This document shows positions 21,356 to 23,948 of a DNA stretch of 23,948 bases, one piece after another. This DNA is from JAXHUK01 sp034189725. Its GTDB lineage: Bacteria; Chloroflexota; Dehalococcoidia; SZUA-161. A program made the position numbers and the translations under genes. The notes under the pieces are model-generated. The model was not told where the DNA came from, made no database searches, and saw only the letters and a list, made by a program, of their open reading frames with translations. The stretch covers positions 1 through 23,948 of the forward strand of contig JAXHUK010000033.1 in assembly GCA_034189725.1 (NCBI GenBank). The letters run 5' to 3'. Each line of letters starts with the position of its first letter. Positions within the stretch are counted from its first letter, which is position 1.

Positions 21356-22012
21356 ATGATGTACAGGGTGCTCCTGAAAAATGCTATGGTGATACTGTTA
21401 TCAGCAGTATTACTCCTCACGATGACTGCGATAGCCAGCGCCGCAGGTTCGCAACGCTGGAATCTAGATTCAGAGACAACAACACCCGGTCGTGAAATGG
21501 AAAAAACCACTGGCCCTGACACAAGTGGGCAAAGTGGTAGCGTCGTAATAGATGCAGGAAGCAACATAATCTGGATAGCAGATCAGGCAGCAGCATCCGA
21601 TGTCACCTTTCCAAATGGCTCATGGGTAATAACCATCGAAACAGATGAGGATTGGGGAGATTACTGCTCTGCAAGTATAGGTGGTTGGAATACAACTACC
21701 GGTTGGTATGATATCTCAACTGTTACTGGAACACATTTCTCGTGGGAAAATGGAGTATTGATAGTCGAGATACAAACAAGTCCGGGAACCATATACGACA
21801 ATGACTACGATTATCTGGCCCTGCGTATTGATAACAGTGACTCAACCACTCATACGGTTATCACCGACGGAGATTCTTCCGTCACCTCTCCTGTAACTGA
21901 CCCGGGCTACCCCCTCGCTGAACTCGCAACTGGCATACTGTTCGGGATCGGTCTACTGGGTATCGCAGGATATTTACTATTCAGACAAAATAGGGGTGTG
22001 AACGTAATGTAG
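21356..22012 (+). CDS. Secreted, C-terminally anchored protein of unknown function
   Basis: The protein has 218 residues from ATG 21356 (GAGGTG six bases upstream; the next codon is also ATG). Residues 1-30 form a signal peptide: a positive start, a hydrophobic core (AMVILLSAVLLLTMTAIA) and an ASA-A cleavage region. The exported part (about 30-180) is rich in Thr, Ser, Asp, Gly and Trp with alternating strand-like pattern (SWVITIETDEDWGDY), suggesting a beta-sandwich. The C-terminus has PGYPLAELATG, a hydrophobic helix (GILFGIGLLGIAGYLLF) and a basic end (RQNR). This resembles anchor or sorting tails, such as the PEP-CTERM-like class, but no family is claimed. It has its own promoter and no functional neighbours. 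Confidence 0.75.
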   Translation: MMYRVLLKNAMVILLSAVLLLTMTAIASAAGSQRWNLDSETTTPGREMEKTTGPDTSGQSGSVVIDAGSNIIWIADQAAASDVTFPNGSWVITIETDEDWGDYCSASIGGWNTTTGWYDISTVTGTHFSWENGVLIVEIQTSPGTIYDNDYDYLALRIDNSDSTTHTVITDGDSSVTSPVTDPGYPLAELATGILFGIGLLGIAGYLLFRQNRGVNVM

Positions 22013-22107
22013 GTAAGGTAAAACAGAATTAGTGCTGTCATGTTTCGGTTGCTCTTGCTCAACTTGAAAGCAAGTCCAGTGTATACTCCCAAGCGCTGCA
22101 TAGCGAT

Positions 22108-22123
22108 CGCTGAGTGCTCAGCG
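22108..22123. repeat. Short inverted repeat CGCTGAG-TG-CTCAGCG
   Basis: Seven-base perfect arms lie around two bases, next to the palindrome GCGATCGC (22103-22110), in the gap before the glycosyltransferase. No T-run follows, so it is not a typical terminator. It could be a protein site; function unknown. Confidence 0.4.
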
Positions 22124-22162
22124 TGCGAGTATTAATTAAAAAGGGACCTCAGAGTAGAGGAT

Positions 22163-22903
22163 ATGGCAGTGAAGCTACGTGCTGCAGAACGGCTTTCCCC
22201 AGAAAAGTCTACCGCAGAATCAGGGGTAACCACGAGTATCATCGTTCCAGCATACAATGAGGAGAAAGGGATTCCTGTAACCCTGGAAGGAATCTTCAAC
22301 GCAGTCGATGGTGCATGCGAGGTGCTGGTAGTTGATGATGGCTCAGTTGATACCACATCGGAAGTTGCCTCTCTGTTCCCCTGTCATGTTATACGGCACG
22401 AAGAAAACCGAGGCAAAGGTGAAGCACTGAAGACCGGGATCAAGCACGCATCTGGAGAATACGTAATCTTTATCGACGCTGATGGCACGTACCCGGCTGA
22501 TGTCATACCGCAGATATGCGAAGCATTAGTATCGTGCGACATTGTATACGGATCGCGAACCATAGGACGGCACAATATACCACGTTTCAATCTCATAGGA
22601 AACATAGTTTTTCAAAACATGATACGGCATATATATGGTTTCAAGGCCAGTGATTACGCCACCGGCCTTTACGGGATTCGAAAGCATTACCTGGAGATGA
22701 TGGATATCAATTCTCATGGTTTTGCAATAGAGCCTGAAATAGCCATTAAAGCTAGCCGTATGAAACTCCGTGTTCAGGAAATTCCTATAGCGTATCAATC
22801 GCGAATTGGGAAGGCCAAACTGAACGGCCTGAATGCTGGCTTTGAGCACCTCAGAACCATTCTCCGTTTAGCTTTCTGGAATCTATCACCTAATACAAGA
22901 TAA
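22163..22903 (+). CDS. Family 2 glycosyltransferase, DPM1-like
   Basis: The protein has 246 residues. The GT-A fold starts at TSIIVPAYNEEKGI (24-37). The nucleotide-binding VVDDGS (D58-D59) and the metal-binding DAD (D105-D107, FIDADGTYP) are present, followed by DIVYGSR. The start ATG 22163 has only GAGG two bases away, so a slightly different start is possible, but the catalytic domain begins 23 residues in and is unaffected. No membrane segments are visible, which fits soluble polyprenol-phosphate sugar transferases or similar enzymes. Donor and acceptor sugars cannot be read. The following epimerase-like gene suggests a surface polysaccharide or glycolipid role. Confidence 0.87.
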   Translation: MAVKLRAAERLSPEKSTAESGVTTSIIVPAYNEEKGIPVTLEGIFNAVDGACEVLVVDDGSVDTTSEVASLFPCHVIRHEENRGKGEALKTGIKHASGEYVIFIDADGTYPADVIPQICEALVSCDIVYGSRTIGRHNIPRFNLIGNIVFQNMIRHIYGFKASDYATGLYGIRKHYLEMMDINSHGFAIEPEIAIKASRMKLRVQEIPIAYQSRIGKAKLNGLNAGFEHLRTILRLAFWNLSPNTR

Positions 22904-23174
22904 ACTAGCAAGATCGTTGATAGTACTATCACGGATTAGCAATCTCCTGAATCATCGCAGCCCCATCAATCGATTACAGCCGTCGTTTCATGTACCCTAG
23001 TAGTAACTGTGTGCTCAAAAATCAATGCAATCGAATCGATTCGGTTGACAGCCATCGCTCACTGAGGGACAATGCTTAGTGGTATTCTTGAGTTAGTCCG
23101 ATTTGTACAAGAGTAGTTGGTAAACATCTACCCTTTGGACAGCGTTATAAACTATCGAAGAACGGAGACATCAT
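22904..23174 (+). other. Intergenic region before the epimerase gene
   Basis: These 271 bases contain a likely promoter (23045-23073) and no recognisable gene. No clear terminator follows the glycosyltransferase. Confidence 0.5.
23045..23073 (+). promoter_or_regulatory. Probable promoter of the epimerase gene
   Basis: A perfect TTGACA (23045-23050) is followed after 17 bases by GACAAT (23068-23073), a weaker -10. It lies about 100 bases before the start codon. Confidence 0.5.
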
Positions 23175-23948
23175 ATGGCCATTTTGGTTACCGGTGGCGC
23201 GGGATACGTAGGAAGCGTAGTTGCTGAAGCATTGCTGGAGGGAGGGCATCAGGTTATCGTGCTGGATAATTTGAGCCAGGGACATCGTGATGCAGTGCCC
23301 CCTGAAGCTAGTTTTGTCTCAGCCGATTTAATGGAACCGCTGTCATTAAACGAAGTATTTCAACACTTTGATATAGAAGCAGTGATGCATATGGCTGCCG
23401 AGACGCTCGTGGAATACTCTATGACCGATCCACGACGTCACTTTCAAACTAATGTGGTTGGCAGCATAAATCTCCTGGAAGCCATGCTCAAACATGATGT
23501 ACATGAGCTAGTCTTTTCCTCCAGTGCTGCGATCTATGGCGAGCCGCAAAACACGCCCATTAGCGAAGAGCATGCTCAGTTGCCGATCAACGCCTACGGC
23601 GAATCAAAGCTTATGATTGAGCGGATTCTCTACTGGTATGAGCGTGCCTATGGGCTAAAGTCCATTTCTTTACGGTATTTTAACGCCGCTGGCGCAAGCA
23701 AACGCCTGGGGGAGGACCACAGGCCCGAGACTCACCTTATCCCCAACGTGCTCAAAGTCCCTCTGGGACAAAGCAAACTTGTGCCTATATTCGGCACGGA
23801 CTACCAAACTCGCGATGGCACGTGCATCCGGGACTACGTTCACGTACAGGATATCGCCCAGGCACATATTTTAGCGTTAGGATATCTCGATACTATCAAT
23901 GGTACCCGGCACTATAACCTGGGTAGTAGCCACGGCTACTCGGTACTC
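23175..23948 (+). CDS. galE: UDP-glucose 4-epimerase-like SDR enzyme (3' end outside window)
   Basis: The frame is open from ATG 23175 to the window end (258 codons; the family is about 330). CGGAGA lies six bases before the ATG. The extended SDR Rossmann motif is TGGAGYVGS (6-14). The catalytic centre is FSSSAAIYG with Y141-xxx-K145 (AYGESK), followed by LRYFNAAGA and GTDYQTRDGTCIRDYVHV, both typical of GalE. GalE interconverts UDP-glucose and UDP-galactose with bound NAD. The RDYVHVxD segment and FNAAGA point to GalE rather than dTDP-glucose dehydratase. The specificity for UDP-GlcNAc or uronic acids cannot be excluded. Neighbouring glycosyltransferase supports a polysaccharide precursor role. 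Confidence 0.92.
   Translation, partial: MAILVTGGAGYVGSVVAEALLEGGHQVIVLDNLSQGHRDAVPPEASFVSADLMEPLSLNEVFQHFDIEAVMHMAAETLVEYSMTDPRRHFQTNVVGSINLLEAMLKHDVHELVFSSSAAIYGEPQNTPISEEHAQLPINAYGESKLMIERILYWYERAYGLKSISLRYFNAAGASKRLGEDHRPETHLIPNVLKVPLGQSKLVPIFGTDYQTRDGTCIRDYVHVQDIAQAHILALGYLDTINGTRHYNLGSSHGYSVL

Noticed and set aside
22013..22162. Promoter before the glycosyltransferase (TTGAAA and TATACT)
   Set aside because: The spacing between the boxes is 12 bases, too short for a normal promoter.

Overview
The window looks like a chromosome segment from an uncultured anaerobic bacterium, most likely Chloroflexota class Dehalococcoidia. The assignment is inference. It rests on a Ni-Fe CO dehydrogenase, a large Hdr/2-oxoacid:ferredoxin oxidoreductase locus with many Fe-S proteins, a tuf-rpmG-secE-nusG-rplKAJL block that is not followed by rpoBC, and frequent GTG/TTG starts. 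No 16S gene or other phylogenetic marker search was possible. No mobile elements, CRISPR arrays or phage genes were seen.

Layout. Positions 1-1308 (+) hold the C-terminal two thirds of a CooS-type CO dehydrogenase, ending in a perfect palindromic terminator. Positions 1386-8440 (-) read leftward. A consensus promoter at 8473-8501 drives tRNA-Thr(TGT), tRNA-Tyr(GTA), tRNA-Thr(GGT), tuf, rpmG, secE, nusG, rplK, rplA, an L10-leader-like attenuator, rplJ and rplL, and then radC and a nitronate monooxygenase-like flavoprotein. A CNNM/CBS membrane protein (8647-9945, -) lies upstream. After a 469-base divergent region, positions 10415-20994 (+) form one long redox locus. It encodes a delta ferredoxin, alpha, beta and gamma subunits of a 2-oxoacid:ferredoxin oxidoreductase, a 1181-residue HdrA/GltD mosaic, a stand-alone MvhD-like protein, a fused HdrC-HdrB (HdrD-like) protein and a canonical HdrA-MvhD fusion. 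It ends at a strong terminator (21045-21081). Beyond it are a secreted, C-terminally anchored protein, a family 2 glycosyltransferase and a UDP-glucose 4-epimerase-like gene cut by the window end.

How the genes may work together. The redox locus carries everything expected of a soluble complex joining 2-oxoacid/acyl-CoA/ferredoxin chemistry to NAD(P)H and to an HdrBC-type disulfide or similar couple. It contains no hydrogenase, formate dehydrogenase or FlxABC subunits. The GltD-like module inside the 1181-residue protein is the obvious candidate for the nucleotide-oxidising entry point. This protein is the most unusual object in the window: HdrA-like pieces appear on both sides of a complete GltD-like flavoprotein, in a permuted order, and both HdrA-type Rossmann motifs are degenerate.
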